A DNA stretch of 64,000 nucleotides from Geitlerinema sp. BBD 1991-9. GTDB lineage: Bacteria > Cyanobacteriota > Cyanobacteriia > Cyanobacteriales > Geitlerinemataceae. A program made the position numbers and the translations under genes. The notes beneath the pieces were generated by a model, which did not search any database, was not told the DNA's origin, and saw only the letters and a program-made list of their open reading frames with translations. The stretch spans positions 41,539-105,538 of the forward strand of contig LWRO01000015.1 of NCBI GenBank assembly GCA_001657325.1. The letters are read 5' to 3'. Below, one piece after another: positions 28,627 through 37,187 of this stretch. The first letter of the stretch is position 1. Each line of letters starts with the position of its first letter.

Positions 28627-29700
28627 TCAAAATCCTTTTTGATATCTTCGTTTGCTGCCGAGCGTCCGATGGATTTTCTTAGTTAGTTCCTTGTCAGCTA
28701 AATAAGCTTGTTTATCTTGTTTGCTAGAAAGATACTTGATTTCTTTCTGGAGCTTCTGGTAACTGAGAAACCGTCGGCGATCGAGGGTTCCCGTTTCTAG
28801 CGCTTCTAAGACCGCGCACCCGGGCTCGCGATCGTGCTGGCAATCCCGAAACCGACAGGAACGCCCCAGCTCTTCTATATCTGCAAAGGCATCTTGCAAG
28901 CTATCTTCCTTCGCCCAAATTTGGATTTCTCGCATTCCGGGAGTATCGACGAGCAAGCCGCCGTCGGGAAGCAAAATTAATTCTCGATGGGTTGTAGTAT
29001 GTCGGCCGCGACTGTCGTCCTCGCGAACTTCGTGAACCTTCTGCATGGCCGTACCGACTAATTGATTGGTAATCGTGGATTTGCCAACTCCAGACGACCC
29101 CAGCAAAGCCACGGTTTTTCCGGGCTGGAGATAGCTTTTCAAGGCATCCAAGCCTAGGGCTTCGGCAGCGCTTAAAACTGCGATCGGAACTAGGGGCGCG
29201 ATCTCCTCTACTTCTAAAACTCGCTCTTCCACCTCTGGACACAAATCGGCTTTATTAAGAATGATGACGGGATTGGCACCGCTTTCCCAAGCCAAAACCA
29301 AATAGCGCTCGATGCGTCTGAGGTTAAAATCCCCATCCAACCCCGAGACTAAAAATATCGTATCCAGATTGGCAGCAACAATTTGTTCCTGGGTGCGATC
29401 GCCTGCTATCTTCCGAGAAAATTTGCTTTGGCGGGGCAAAATCTCGTGGATAGTCGCAATATTATCTCCTTCAGCAGCTCGAATCGCCACCCAATCGCCG
29501 ACGGCGGGAAAATCCTGCAAGCCAGAGGCTCGATGTCGCAGTTTTCCCGCGACTTCTCCCCAGCAATCTCCCCATTCCGTATAAAGAACATAGCGATTTT
29601 TATGCTCGACCGCTACCCTCCCCGCCGCGTATCCTTCTTGGCGATAGAGTTCAAAATTTTCAGAAAAGAAATTATTCCAACCTAATTGAGTTAAACCCAT
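28627..29700 (-). CDS. rsgA: Ribosome small subunit-dependent GTPase A
   Basis: RsgA (YjeQ) is a circularly permuted GTPase that helps the late maturation of the 30S subunit. The 357-residue protein has an N-terminal OB fold, then permuted G motifs: G4 NKADLC, G1 [12 protein letters not shown]2 region [15 protein letters not shown]3 [11 protein letters not shown], and a C-terminal zinc knuckle ([14 protein letters not shown]). ATG 29700 fits the family start MGLTQLGW; an ATG 15 codons upstream is less likely. The gene sits between the CRISPR array and the cas2 remnant, and its own sequence is intact. Confidence 0.94.
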   Translation of the reverse strand: MGLTQLGWNNFFSENFELYRQEGYAAGRVAVEHKNRYVLYTEWGDCWGEVAGKLRHRASGLQDFPAVGDWVAIRAAEGDNIATIHEILPRQSKFSRKIAGDRTQEQIVAANLDTIFLVSGLDGDFNLRRIERYLVLAWESGANPVIILNKADLCPEVEERVLEVEEIAPLVPIAVLSAAEALGLDALKSYLQPGKTVALLGSSGVGKSTITNQLVGTAMQKVHEVREDDSRGRHTTTHRELILLPDGGLLVDTPGMREIQIWAKEDSLQDAFADIEELGRSCRFRDCQHDREPGCAVLEALETGTLDRRRFLSYQKLQKEIKYLSSKQDKQAYLADKELTKKIHRTLGSKRRYQKGF

Positions 29701-29902
29701 TCTTATATCAAATCCGTTTAATTCCACATTTTGCACCACAAACATACTACAACAGGTTTTTTAATGAAGCAAGTACATTACAGCCTTCGTTGTTGAAATT
29801 TATTTTCAATAGATTGTGTAGTATGTATTTTTACTTGCGATCCTGATACCGTTTTCTGCGTAGAGCTTTAACAGATTAGTTAAGTATACTACATTTTGTA
29901 AT

Positions 29903-30055
29903 TCAAAATGTGAGTTTCAACAATCGATCGAGCATTTTTTCATCAATAGGACACTCGAACACCAAATACTGAACCCGCTGACACCGTTGCTCCAACAACT
30001 TCGCCAGCTTCGATCGCCTTCGATCGTTCCGAACGTCAAAACACACCAACCACAT
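29903..30055 (-). pseudogene. cas2: Truncated cas2
   Basis: A 50-residue open frame from ATG 30055 begins MWLVCFDVRNDRRRSKLAKL, continues LEQRCQRVQYLVFECPIDEK and ends after MLDRLLKLTF. This is the N-terminal half of Cas2, the CRISPR adaptation protein: the beta-1 strand with the catalytic-position Asp (VCFDV), the basic R-R-x-K-L-A-K-L-L helix and the RVQYxVFEC strand are all present. Normal Cas2 is about 90 residues; here the reading stops just after helix 2. No cas1 is visible next to it. It lies between rsgA and a cas6 fragment. Confidence 0.8.
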
Positions 30056-30290
30056 AGGAATTTACGATGGGGAATTTTGAAGAGTTTTCCAGAAAGCAAA
30101 CCGAAAACCGAGAAAATTAACGCAAACAGAACGGCTCGTAATCCAACTTCGACTCCACACAACAACACGCGAGCCAACGAGCCTACTCCAACAGAATTGG
30201 ATTCAGCTTTAACTGGCGATTTTGCAGCTCCTATCGAAAAATATGTCTGAAACTACAAGCGTTTCTGAACGACAGCTTTCAGTGAGAGGG

Positions 30291-30430
30291 TGATGAGATG
30301 ATGGGATAACTTGGCAATTCAAGCCTGCGTTCGCGACTTGCGGCTCGTCCTGACCCCGTTTCCCCAATACGCCATTAAACGAAACGTCCAGTTTCTCCGT
30401 TGCGTGTATCGAGTCGCTTCCGAACGGTCA
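30291..30430 (+). pseudogene. Decayed 5' fragment of cas6
   Basis: This stretch matches the start of the intact cas6 at 32560-32780. It shares the DNA string TGATGAGATGATGG at its start and encodes RDLRLVLTPFPQYAI and FLRCVYR, corresponding to FDLRPDDDVTLFPQYAI and FLDCVRR in the intact protein. Relative to that copy it has an internal deletion, a frame disruption and no 3' part. The antiporter gene starts only 31 bp after it, so the rest was probably lost by a deletion or insertion here. Confidence 0.7.
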
Positions 30431-30461
30431 TCACCACTCACCACCACCTTATCCATAACCC

Positions 30462-31733
30462 ATGAGCGTTGAAACACTGGCTCTCATCGCCTTGTTCGTT
30501 CTCGGATTTGGCGCAATCTCGGGACGACTTGAAAAAAGTCCCATCACCCCCCCAATGGCGTTTGTCGCGTTCGGACTGCTGCTGAGTCCCCAAATCCTCG
30601 GATGGCTCGATGTCAACTTCACCAGCGAACTGGTCAAACTACTCTGTGAAATCACGCTCACGCTGGTTCTGTTTACCGATGCGTCGCGAATTGACCTCAA
30701 ACTACTCCGTCAGGATTACCAACTTCCCTTACGATTGCTCGGAATCGGTTTACCGTTAACCATTCTGTTCGGGACAATTTTGGCGCTCGTACTGTTTCCC
30801 GGCGAATTGAACCTGTGGGAAGCGGCGGTTTTGGGAACCATCCTCGCACCAACAGATGCTGCTCTCGGACAAGCCGTCGTCAGCAATCCTCGCGTTCCTC
30901 CCTGTATTCGCCAATCGCTCAATGTTGAAAGTGGTTTAAACGACGGTATTTGTTTACCGATTTTGTTAGTGTTTCTCTCTCTGGCTGGAATGGCTGACGA
31001 AAGCCAAAACATTAACACTTGGCTACAATTCGGTGCGATGCAAGTACTACTGGGGCCGGTTGTTGGGGTTGCAGTGGGATATATTGGCGGGTGGCTCGTC
31101 GAGAAAAGCTCGCGCCACGGTTGGATAACTCATGCGTTTAAAGATTTGTCCGTTTTGGGGCTGTCGTTACTGGCGTATACGCTGGCGGAACTGGTCGGTG
31201 GTAATGGATTTATCGCTGCATTTTGTGCGGGATTGACGTTAGGGAATACCGCTCGATCGATCTGCAATTGTTTGTATGAATTCGGCGAAGCGGAAGGTCA
31301 ATTATTGGTTTTATTGGTCTTTATGGCTTACGGGACATCTGTTGTTTTTCCTGCCTTATCCCAAACTAACGGATCGATCGTCGGGTCCGTTTTAGGGAGT
31401 TTGTTGGTGGCTCGATCGATCGGTGTCCTTCTCAGTGGAATTGGCTTGAAGCTGCGGTGGGATACAGCCATTTTTCTCGGTTGGTTCGGGCCTCGTGGCA
31501 TTGCGTCGTTATTGTATGCTTTGCTTGTGGTGGAAGAGCAACACTTACCCGGTCAGTCTCTGATTTTCACGACGACGATCGTCACCGTACTCGTGAGTGT
31601 CTTCGCCCATGGTTTAAGCGCTTTTCCAGGTGCGAACTGGTATGGAAATCGAATGATGTCCGAGATCGATCGAACCCTTCCCGAACTCAAGCCAGTCAAA
31701 ACGATGCGCGTTCGCCTACCCTGGAAAGCATAA
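30462..31733 (+). CDS. CPA-type cation/proton antiporter
   Basis: A 423-residue membrane protein with about 12 helices of the monovalent cation:proton antiporter fold. GTILAPTDAALGQAVVSNPRV is the ion-binding helix pair with the TDA motif (residues ~125-145), and NVESGLNDGICLPILLVF holds the END/LND acidic residue of the CPA1-type centre. It has no large C-terminal regulatory domain. It probably exchanges Na+ or K+ for protons across the plasma membrane. ATG 30462 is clear. The gene lies between the two cas6 copies. Confidence 0.92.
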   Translation: MSVETLALIALFVLGFGAISGRLEKSPITPPMAFVAFGLLLSPQILGWLDVNFTSELVKLLCEITLTLVLFTDASRIDLKLLRQDYQLPLRLLGIGLPLTILFGTILALVLFPGELNLWEAAVLGTILAPTDAALGQAVVSNPRVPPCIRQSLNVESGLNDGICLPILLVFLSLAGMADESQNINTWLQFGAMQVLLGPVVGVAVGYIGGWLVEKSSRHGWITHAFKDLSVLGLSLLAYTLAELVGGNGFIAAFCAGLTLGNTARSICNCLYEFGEAEGQLLVLLVFMAYGTSVVFPALSQTNGSIVGSVLGSLLVARSIGVLLSGIGLKLRWDTAIFLGWFGPRGIASLLYALLVVEEQHLPGQSLIFTTTIVTVLVSVFAHGLSAFPGANWYGNRMMSEIDRTLPELKPVKTMRVRLPWKA

Positions 31734-31829
31734 AGTTTCTAAGTGGTGAATGGGTGCATCGATCGGCTTGTCGCGTTGCCAGCATGACAAGCACTGACTT
31801 ACCCATAACGTCATTCAACAGGAGACAGT

Positions 31830-32261
31830 ATGGAACCGCGTATCAGCATCATTACCTTGGGCGTGAAAGACCTCAAAAAGTCTTACCAGTTTTACCATGA
31901 AGGATTGGGCTTTCCCACTTCTGACTCTGCTGTGTCAGATATCGTATTTTTTCAAACAAATGGCACTTGTTTAGCTTTATATCCCTTAGATCGCTTAGCT
32001 GCCGACGTATCCCCCAATTTATCTGACACTCGATCGAGCTTTTCAGGCATTACAATCGCCCATAATACCCGCAACAAAGAGGATGTCAATACAATCCTAG
32101 AACTGGCCGAGAAAGCGGGTGGAAAAATCGAGAAACCCGCACAAAATACATCTTGGGGAGGCTACAGTGGATATTTCTCAGATCCCGATGGTTATTTCTG
32201 GGAAGTCGCTTACGCGGATAGCTGGAAGTTCCATGACGATGGAAGCCTTGTTATCGAATAA
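31830..32261 (+). CDS. VOC/glyoxalase-family protein
   Basis: The 143-residue protein has the paired beta-alpha-beta-beta-beta units of the vicinal oxygen chelate superfamily: ISIITLGVKDLKKSYQFYHE at residues 4-23 and the C-terminal GYFSDPDGYFWEVAYADSW at about 110-128, with the metal-position Glu in WEVAY. The family includes glyoxalase I, extradiol dioxygenases and fosfomycin or bleomycin resistance proteins; the substrate is not evident. A good ribosome-binding site (CAGGAGA) precedes ATG 31830. It follows the antiporter at 96 bp. Confidence 0.9.
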   Translation: MEPRISIITLGVKDLKKSYQFYHEGLGFPTSDSAVSDIVFFQTNGTCLALYPLDRLAADVSPNLSDTRSSFSGITIAHNTRNKEDVNTILELAEKAGGKIEKPAQNTSWGGYSGYFSDPDGYFWEVAYADSWKFHDDGSLVIE

Positions 32262-32273
32262 ACTCAATCGATG

Positions 32274-32534
32274 CCAATGACTCGGAAGTATCTCAATTTC
32301 GTAGAAAGACCCCTCCGCCTTCGGCACCTCCCCTTAGCCAGGGGAGGAGGGGTGGGGTTGCGATTTCGTAGAAAGCCCCTCCGCCTTCGGCACCTCCCCT
32401 TAGCCAGGGGAGGAGGGGTGGGGTTGCGATTTCGTAGAAAGACCCCTCCGCCTTCGGCACCTCCCCTTAGCCGGGGGAGGAGGGGTGGGGTTGCGATCGC
32501 CAAAGTAAGATGCACCCAATGATTCGGAAGTATC
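32274..32534. repeat. Cluster of three MITE-type units between 19-bp direct repeats
   Basis: Three tandem units of ~75 bp, each reading TTTCGTAGAAAG then CCCCTCCGCCTTCGGCACC then CCCCTTAGCC and GGGGAGGAGGGGTGGGG, lie between the VOC gene and cas6. The cluster is flanked by CCAATGAYTCGGAAGTATC at 32274-32292 and 32516-32534 (one mismatch). The outer right end is TAAGATGCACCC, as in the other MITE copies. Confidence 0.9.
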
Positions 32535-32571
32535 GATCGACCAGATGAGGAGACGAAGCGATGATGAGATG

Positions 32572-33711
32572 ATGGCATCGTTGGACAACTCAAGCCCGTT
32601 TTTACTGCTCACCACTCGTTTCTCACGATTTACTGTGATTGCTTGGCCCGATAACACCGAACTCGTCAGTATCGCCTTCGACTTACGACCGGACGACGAC
32701 GTTACCCTATTTCCCCAATACGCCATCGGACTACACGCCTGGTTTCTCGACTGCGTGCGCCGAAGCGATTCCGACCTGTCGGCGTACCTTCACGACGGCC
32801 AATCCGAAAAACCCTTTACCGTCTCTCTCCTCCACGGCGAAACCCCCGTTGTCGGCCGACAATTGCAATTACGGGTCGATCGAACCTACCGTTGGACGAT
32901 CTCGCTACTCTCTCCCCAGGTGGTACGCTGGGCGAAAACTTGGCTCGAAACCCCTCCCAACGCCATCGACTTGCGACAAGCAAAACTCCAGGTGAGATCG
33001 ATCGAACTTCCGAACGCTCCCACCACCTACCGAGAACTCTACGAGTCCGCCGAGTCCGCCACCCTCAAACTGAGCTTCCTCAGTCCTACCAGCTTTCGCC
33101 ACCGACACCATCACTTCCCCCTCCCCGTTCCCACCAACCTCTTTCACAGTTACCTGCGCCGCTGGAACGACTTTTCGGGAATTCCCTTCGACCCCGAACC
33201 GTTCCTCGACTGGGTAGACAGTCACGTGGTTCTGCGCCAACATCGCATCGAATCCCACAAAGTCGCCGCCGGAAAACGAGGTTCCGTTACGGGATTTACC
33301 GGATCGATCGAACTCTCCGTCAGTTTAGCCGCTCGTCGTCAAAACCCCGACTACGCCAGACTTTTCGCTGCCTTGGGAACCTTTGCACCCTACTGCGGAA
33401 CCGGACACAAAACCACCTTCGGACTCGGACAAACAGAACTGGGTTGGTTTGCAGAATCCGTCGAAATTCCCAGCGAACAAACCCGCATCGCGGAACGGAT
33501 TGAAGACCTCACCGAGCGTTTTCTCTCCCTACAAAAACGCACGGGTGGAGATCGAGCGCGCAAAGTCTGTGAAACCCGCGCCACGATTTTAGCCCGTCGT
33601 GAATTTGGGGAATCGCTACAATCGATCGCCGACGATTTGGAAATGCCTTACGATACGGTGAAAAGCTACGTCAAACTCGCGCGGCGAACCCTGCGCCAGT
33701 TGCCAAATTGA
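32572..33711 (+). CDS. cas6: CRISPR endoribonuclease Cas6 with C-terminal HTH
   Basis: The protein (379 residues from ATG 32572) has the two ferredoxin-like halves of a Cas6 RAMP nuclease, which cuts pre-crRNA in the repeats. The C-terminal half contains FTGSIELSVSLAARR and the glycine-rich loop FAPYCGTGHKTTFGLGQTEL (residues ~272-291), the Cas6 signature. After it an extension of ~85 residues ends in a helix-turn-helix, RREFGESLQSIADDLEMPYD and TVKSYVKLARRTLR, resembling sigma-70 region 4. The start could also be ATG 32569 or 32545. No other effector cas gene is nearby. Its 3' end is 2 bp from that of the convergent C39 ABC gene. Confidence 0.85.
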   Translation: MASLDNSSPFLLLTTRFSRFTVIAWPDNTELVSIAFDLRPDDDVTLFPQYAIGLHAWFLDCVRRSDSDLSAYLHDGQSEKPFTVSLLHGETPVVGRQLQLRVDRTYRWTISLLSPQVVRWAKTWLETPPNAIDLRQAKLQVRSIELPNAPTTYRELYESAESATLKLSFLSPTSFRHRHHHFPLPVPTNLFHSYLRRWNDFSGIPFDPEPFLDWVDSHVVLRQHRIESHKVAAGKRGSVTGFTGSIELSVSLAARRQNPDYARLFAALGTFAPYCGTGHKTTFGLGQTELGWFAESVEIPSEQTRIAERIEDLTERFLSLQKRTGGDRARKVCETRATILARREFGESLQSIADDLEMPYDTVKSYVKLARRTLRQLPN

Positions 33712-33713
33712 AG

Positions 33714-35864
33714 TCACAGCGAACATCTGTTTAAGTCGAAGTTCGACGGGTTTTCCAACTGTTCCAACGTTCCTTCTGCAACCACTCGACCCCGATCGAT
33801 CTTCACCACCCAATCCGCTCGTTTCACGACACTGGGACGATGGCTGATTAAAACCGTGGTTTTTCCCTGACGGAATTGTAACAGTCGATCGAATAATTCG
33901 CTTTCTCCCCGACTGTCCAACCCCGAAGTCGATTCGTCGAGAATCAAAATCGGTGGATTGCGGGTTAACGCTCTCGCAAGAGCTAACCGCTGACGCTGTC
34001 CCCCAGACAAATTCGCCCCAAACTCGCCCAACACGGTTTGATATTTGTCGGGAAGTCGCCCGATAAATTCGTCCGCTCCTGTAATTTGACACGCTTTGAC
34101 GATCGACTCAAACGATAACGTCGGATCGCCCAATCGGAAATTTTCGAGGATCGATCGACTCCAAAAATGTGCGTCTTGCGGAACTAAGACCACCTGTCGC
34201 CGCAAACACGCCAAATCTAAGTCAGTAATATTATAAGCTCCAATTTGAATATTGCCTTCTGCTAACGGATACAATCCCGAAATTAATTTCGCCAGCGTAC
34301 TTTTCCCACATCCCGACTCGCCAACGATGGCGATAACGCAGCCCCCCGGAAGCTTGACAGACAATCGATCGAGAACGTCGATCTGACCGGGATAGTGGAA
34401 ACTGACATTGTCGCAAACAATCGAACTCTCTGGAGTAATTTCAACATCGGGTAACACCGGTTTGTCTGTTCCTTCCGACGATCGATCGACCACTTCCATT
34501 AATCGTTCGATCGCTGTTTTCACCCGAGCGTACTCGTCCGCAAAACCCAACAAAACCCCGACAAAACTCGCCACGTTCCGATGAAGTGTTGAAAAGGCCA
34601 GCAATTGACCGATCGTCAACTGTCCGTCAATGACCAACGTACTCCCAAACCACAATAACGCCACACCCGCAATCCCACTCACGAGACTCGAAAATGCCCC
34701 GTTCGCCGCGACAATTTGTGTCGTGCGAAACTCTAAATTCGCCAATCGTCCGAAACGACTTTGTACTTCTTCCCAAAATTGCGGTTGCGCTGTCGTCGTT
34801 TTCAGCGTTAACGCACCTTTAAATGTTTCGACGAGTACCCCTTGGGTTTCTGCCTCTAAAACCAGCAAATTTCGTGTTTTCTGTTGTAAGATCGGCAGAA
34901 AAACAATCGTCGAAAGACTCATTAAGATTATTGAAAAAATTGCAATTACTGCCAATTTTGTGTTATAGAATAGCATCAAGCTAAACGAAATAACGGCAAT
35001 AAAAACTTGAGCGGGTAAGCTCACTGCCAGCGCTGATACAAATTGGTTGACCTGCTGAATATCTTGTAAGCGACTCATCACTTCACCGCTGCGATGGGTA
35101 TCGTAATACTGAAGTGGTAAATGAAGTAACTTTCGCCCAAACTCTAAAATTAAACCCAGCTCTAATCGCTGGCTGAAATGTGCTGTCAGCGTCGCCTGAA
35201 CGAACGTTAAAATATTACTAAATACAGTAACCGTAACAACCACTAAAACAATAATATCGAGTAAACGAGAATCACCTCGAACCAAAACGTCATCAGTGAG
35301 AAATTGAATAAAGAACGGCATCGCCATCGACAGCAAACCGATGGTCAAATTAAACAGAAGAACTTGCCACAACAGCCCGCGACGCTGCCAAATCGGCCGC
35401 CACAATCGTTTCCACCAAACGGCTTTGTCCTGGGGTTGACTCGCCAGTTGAGTTGCAAAACCTTCCGCATCCGGTTCGAGCAACAACATTACCCAATTTT
35501 GCCAACCCTGTTGAAGTTCTTCGTGGGAGAGATAGCGCAATCCCACACCAGGATCGCCGATAACGTAGCGTCTCCGATGTCGTCCGAAAAAGACAACCCA
35601 GTGATAGCCGTTCCAGTGGAGAATGGCAGGTAGTGGAACTTCTTCGAGTCGATCGAGAACTTCGGGATTCGCCCGCACCGATCGAGCGTTAAACCCTAAC
35701 GCTTGCGCTCCCCGCTGCAATCCGAGCAGCGTCGTTCCCTGCTGTCCCGTTCCCACAGCTTCACGGAGGGGATTCAACGATAGGTTCAATCCGTAATGTG
35801 CGGCGACGGTTCCCAAACAAGCCGCCCCGCAATCGGTTTCTGTCTGTTGTCGAACAACTTTCAT
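33714..35864 (-). CDS. C39-peptidase ABC exporter (bacteriocin type)
   Basis: The 716-residue protein joins a C39 cysteine peptidase to an ABC exporter half. Residues 1-125 hold the peptidase: Gln6, catalytic Cys12 (QTETDCGAAC), His88 (GYHWVVF) and Asp104 (IGDPG). Residues ~165-430 are the membrane domain, and the C-terminal third is the ATPase with Walker A GESGCGKSTLAK, signature LSGGQRQRLALARAL and Walker B ILILDES. Such PCAT/LanT-like proteins cut leaders after a double-glycine-type site and export the peptide. It is the last gene of the operon hlyD - TPR - this gene, and probably processes the two peptides encoded at 38596 and 39000. Confidence 0.94.
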   Translation of the reverse strand: MKVVRQQTETDCGAACLGTVAAHYGLNLSLNPLREAVGTGQQGTTLLGLQRGAQALGFNARSVRANPEVLDRLEEVPLPAILHWNGYHWVVFFGRHRRRYVIGDPGVGLRYLSHEELQQGWQNWVMLLLEPDAEGFATQLASQPQDKAVWWKRLWRPIWQRRGLLWQVLLFNLTIGLLSMAMPFFIQFLTDDVLVRGDSRLLDIIVLVVVTVTVFSNILTFVQATLTAHFSQRLELGLILEFGRKLLHLPLQYYDTHRSGEVMSRLQDIQQVNQFVSALAVSLPAQVFIAVISFSLMLFYNTKLAVIAIFSIILMSLSTIVFLPILQQKTRNLLVLEAETQGVLVETFKGALTLKTTTAQPQFWEEVQSRFGRLANLEFRTTQIVAANGAFSSLVSGIAGVALLWFGSTLVIDGQLTIGQLLAFSTLHRNVASFVGVLLGFADEYARVKTAIERLMEVVDRSSEGTDKPVLPDVEITPESSIVCDNVSFHYPGQIDVLDRLSVKLPGGCVIAIVGESGCGKSTLAKLISGLYPLAEGNIQIGAYNITDLDLACLRRQVVLVPQDAHFWSRSILENFRLGDPTLSFESIVKACQITGADEFIGRLPDKYQTVLGEFGANLSGGQRQRLALARALTRNPPILILDESTSGLDSRGESELFDRLLQFRQGKTTVLISHRPSVVKRADWVVKIDRGRVVAEGTLEQLENPSNFDLNRCSL

Positions 35865-35915
35865 AACTCATCGGGGACTGTGATTTACGATTTGCGATTT
35901 GTCTTCTCGTCCCCC

Positions 35916-36830
35916 CTAAATCGCATATTGCGTCAACTGACTGCGGGCGAGTTCGTAAGCGGGCGTTCCGATCGGGATTTGTTGCCAATAGGCGATGGCT
36001 TGTTGAACTTGTCCCTGTTGTGCGAGTTGAAATCCCTGTTGAAACCAAAACATCGCTTGTCGATCGATCGCTTGTTGGTATTCTTCCAACTTCTTCCGAG
36101 CAGACTCGAACACCGACGTCGTTTCGGGAATTTGCGTCAAATACGCTCGAGCCGCTTTGAAATTGCCCGTTTTACCGAGTTCTAAAGCGCGATAAAACCA
36201 CACGCGAGCTTGCATATCTCGCGCCTGGGTGTACTGCTCGATTTTGTACTGCGCTTGCGAGTAAACCGACGTATTGGCGGAAATTTGATGCAATAATTCG
36301 ATCGCCGAAGTAAAGTCATGTTGACTAGCTTGGACAAAAGCCGCTTCCAGTAATCGCCGCGCACTCGATTCTTCCACTTTTGTCGGCGGTGACAACACGG
36401 ATACAAGATTGGAGGACGTGACGATCGATTCCGGTGGTGCGACATTCGAGGGATTTGAGGCGGAAGCGTCGTCGTGCGAGGGACGTTGGGCGATCGCATT
36501 GGCGATCGACGTTGTCATTCGTGCGAGATCGAAATCGATCGATCGCAGATACTCGTAACCGACATAACCGCCAATCGCAACGATCGCCCCTGCACTCACC
36601 CAACGCCGAACCCCGGAACAGTTCCCAACAATACTCGGTTCAGGCGATTTCGTTGTGGGTTGTGCGACGGGCTTCGCAGTCGGTTCGGATTCCGTCACTG
36701 AAGATGAGGTTTCCGAAGTTACAGGAAACACAAAAACCGATTCCCAACTCGATTCCCAACCCGACTCCGAAGATGGAGATTCCGCATTTGGCGTATCATT
36801 CTGAGTTTCTAAAAAAGACGGTTCTCTCAT
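35916..36830 (-). CDS. Membrane-anchored TPR protein of the export operon
   Basis: About 304 residues: an acidic Ser/Thr/Pro-rich N-terminal region (1-75), a hydrophobic helix SAGAIVAIGGYVGYEYL (about 80-96), a low-complexity linker, then three or four TPR-like helical pairs (LLEAAFVQASQHDFTSAIEL, WFYRALELGKTGNFKAARAY, WFQQGFQLAQQGQVQQAIAY). Each TPR keeps the A/G and alternating hydrophobic pattern. It lies 51 bp before the C39 exporter gene and after hlyD, so it is probably a scaffold of the exporter in the periplasm. GTG 36851 is an alternative start. No known homologous role is recognised. Confidence 0.82.
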   Translation of the reverse strand: MREPSFLETQNDTPNAESPSSESGWESSWESVFVFPVTSETSSSVTESEPTAKPVAQPTTKSPEPSIVGNCSGVRRWVSAGAIVAIGGYVGYEYLRSIDFDLARMTTSIANAIAQRPSHDDASASNPSNVAPPESIVTSSNLVSVLSPPTKVEESSARRLLEAAFVQASQHDFTSAIELLHQISANTSVYSQAQYKIEQYTQARDMQARVWFYRALELGKTGNFKAARAYLTQIPETTSVFESARKKLEEYQQAIDRQAMFWFQQGFQLAQQGQVQQAIAYWQQIPIGTPAYELARSQLTQYAI

Positions 36831-36961
36831 CGCTTTCACCAATGGTTTCACTAAATTCCAACAATCTCTTCACCGAATCAGTAAAGGTGCGTTGCACCAG
36901 TTTGACATTTTCGCCAAAATCCACCATTCGTTTGCGCCGCAACACACCCTACCGTTTTTCT

Positions 36962-37187
36962 CCTCACTGCTCACTGCTCACTGCTCACTGCACTGCTCAC
37001 TGCTCACTGCTCACTGCACTGCTCACTGCTCACTGCTCACTGCACTGCTCACTGCACTGCTCACTGCACTGCTCACTGCTCACTGCACTGCTCACTGCTC
37101 ACTGCTCACTGCTCACTGCTCACTGCTCACTGCTCACTGCTCACTGCTCACTGCACTGCTCACTGCTCACTGCTCACTGCTCACTGT
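36962..37187. repeat. Large heptamer/dodecamer tandem array
   Basis: About 226 bp consist only of CTCACTG (7 bp) and the combined unit CTCACTGCACTG (12 bp) in irregular order, with no point mutations visible. The array lies between hlyD and the TPR gene inside the operon; the stop codon of hlyD (TGA) lies in its first unit. On the transcribed minus strand it reads CAGTGAG. Because 7 is not a multiple of 3, all frames are open and give apparent LLTAHCS repeats, which I regard as spurious. Confidence 0.95.

Noticed and set aside
29917..30177. An 86-codon minus-strand frame with a hydrophobic stretch.
   Set aside because: It overlaps the cas2 remnant in another phase, and only the Cas2 frame shows family similarity.
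31457..31900. A 147-codon frame overlapping the antiporter and VOC genes.
   Set aside because: It is an out-of-phase shadow of two well-supported genes.
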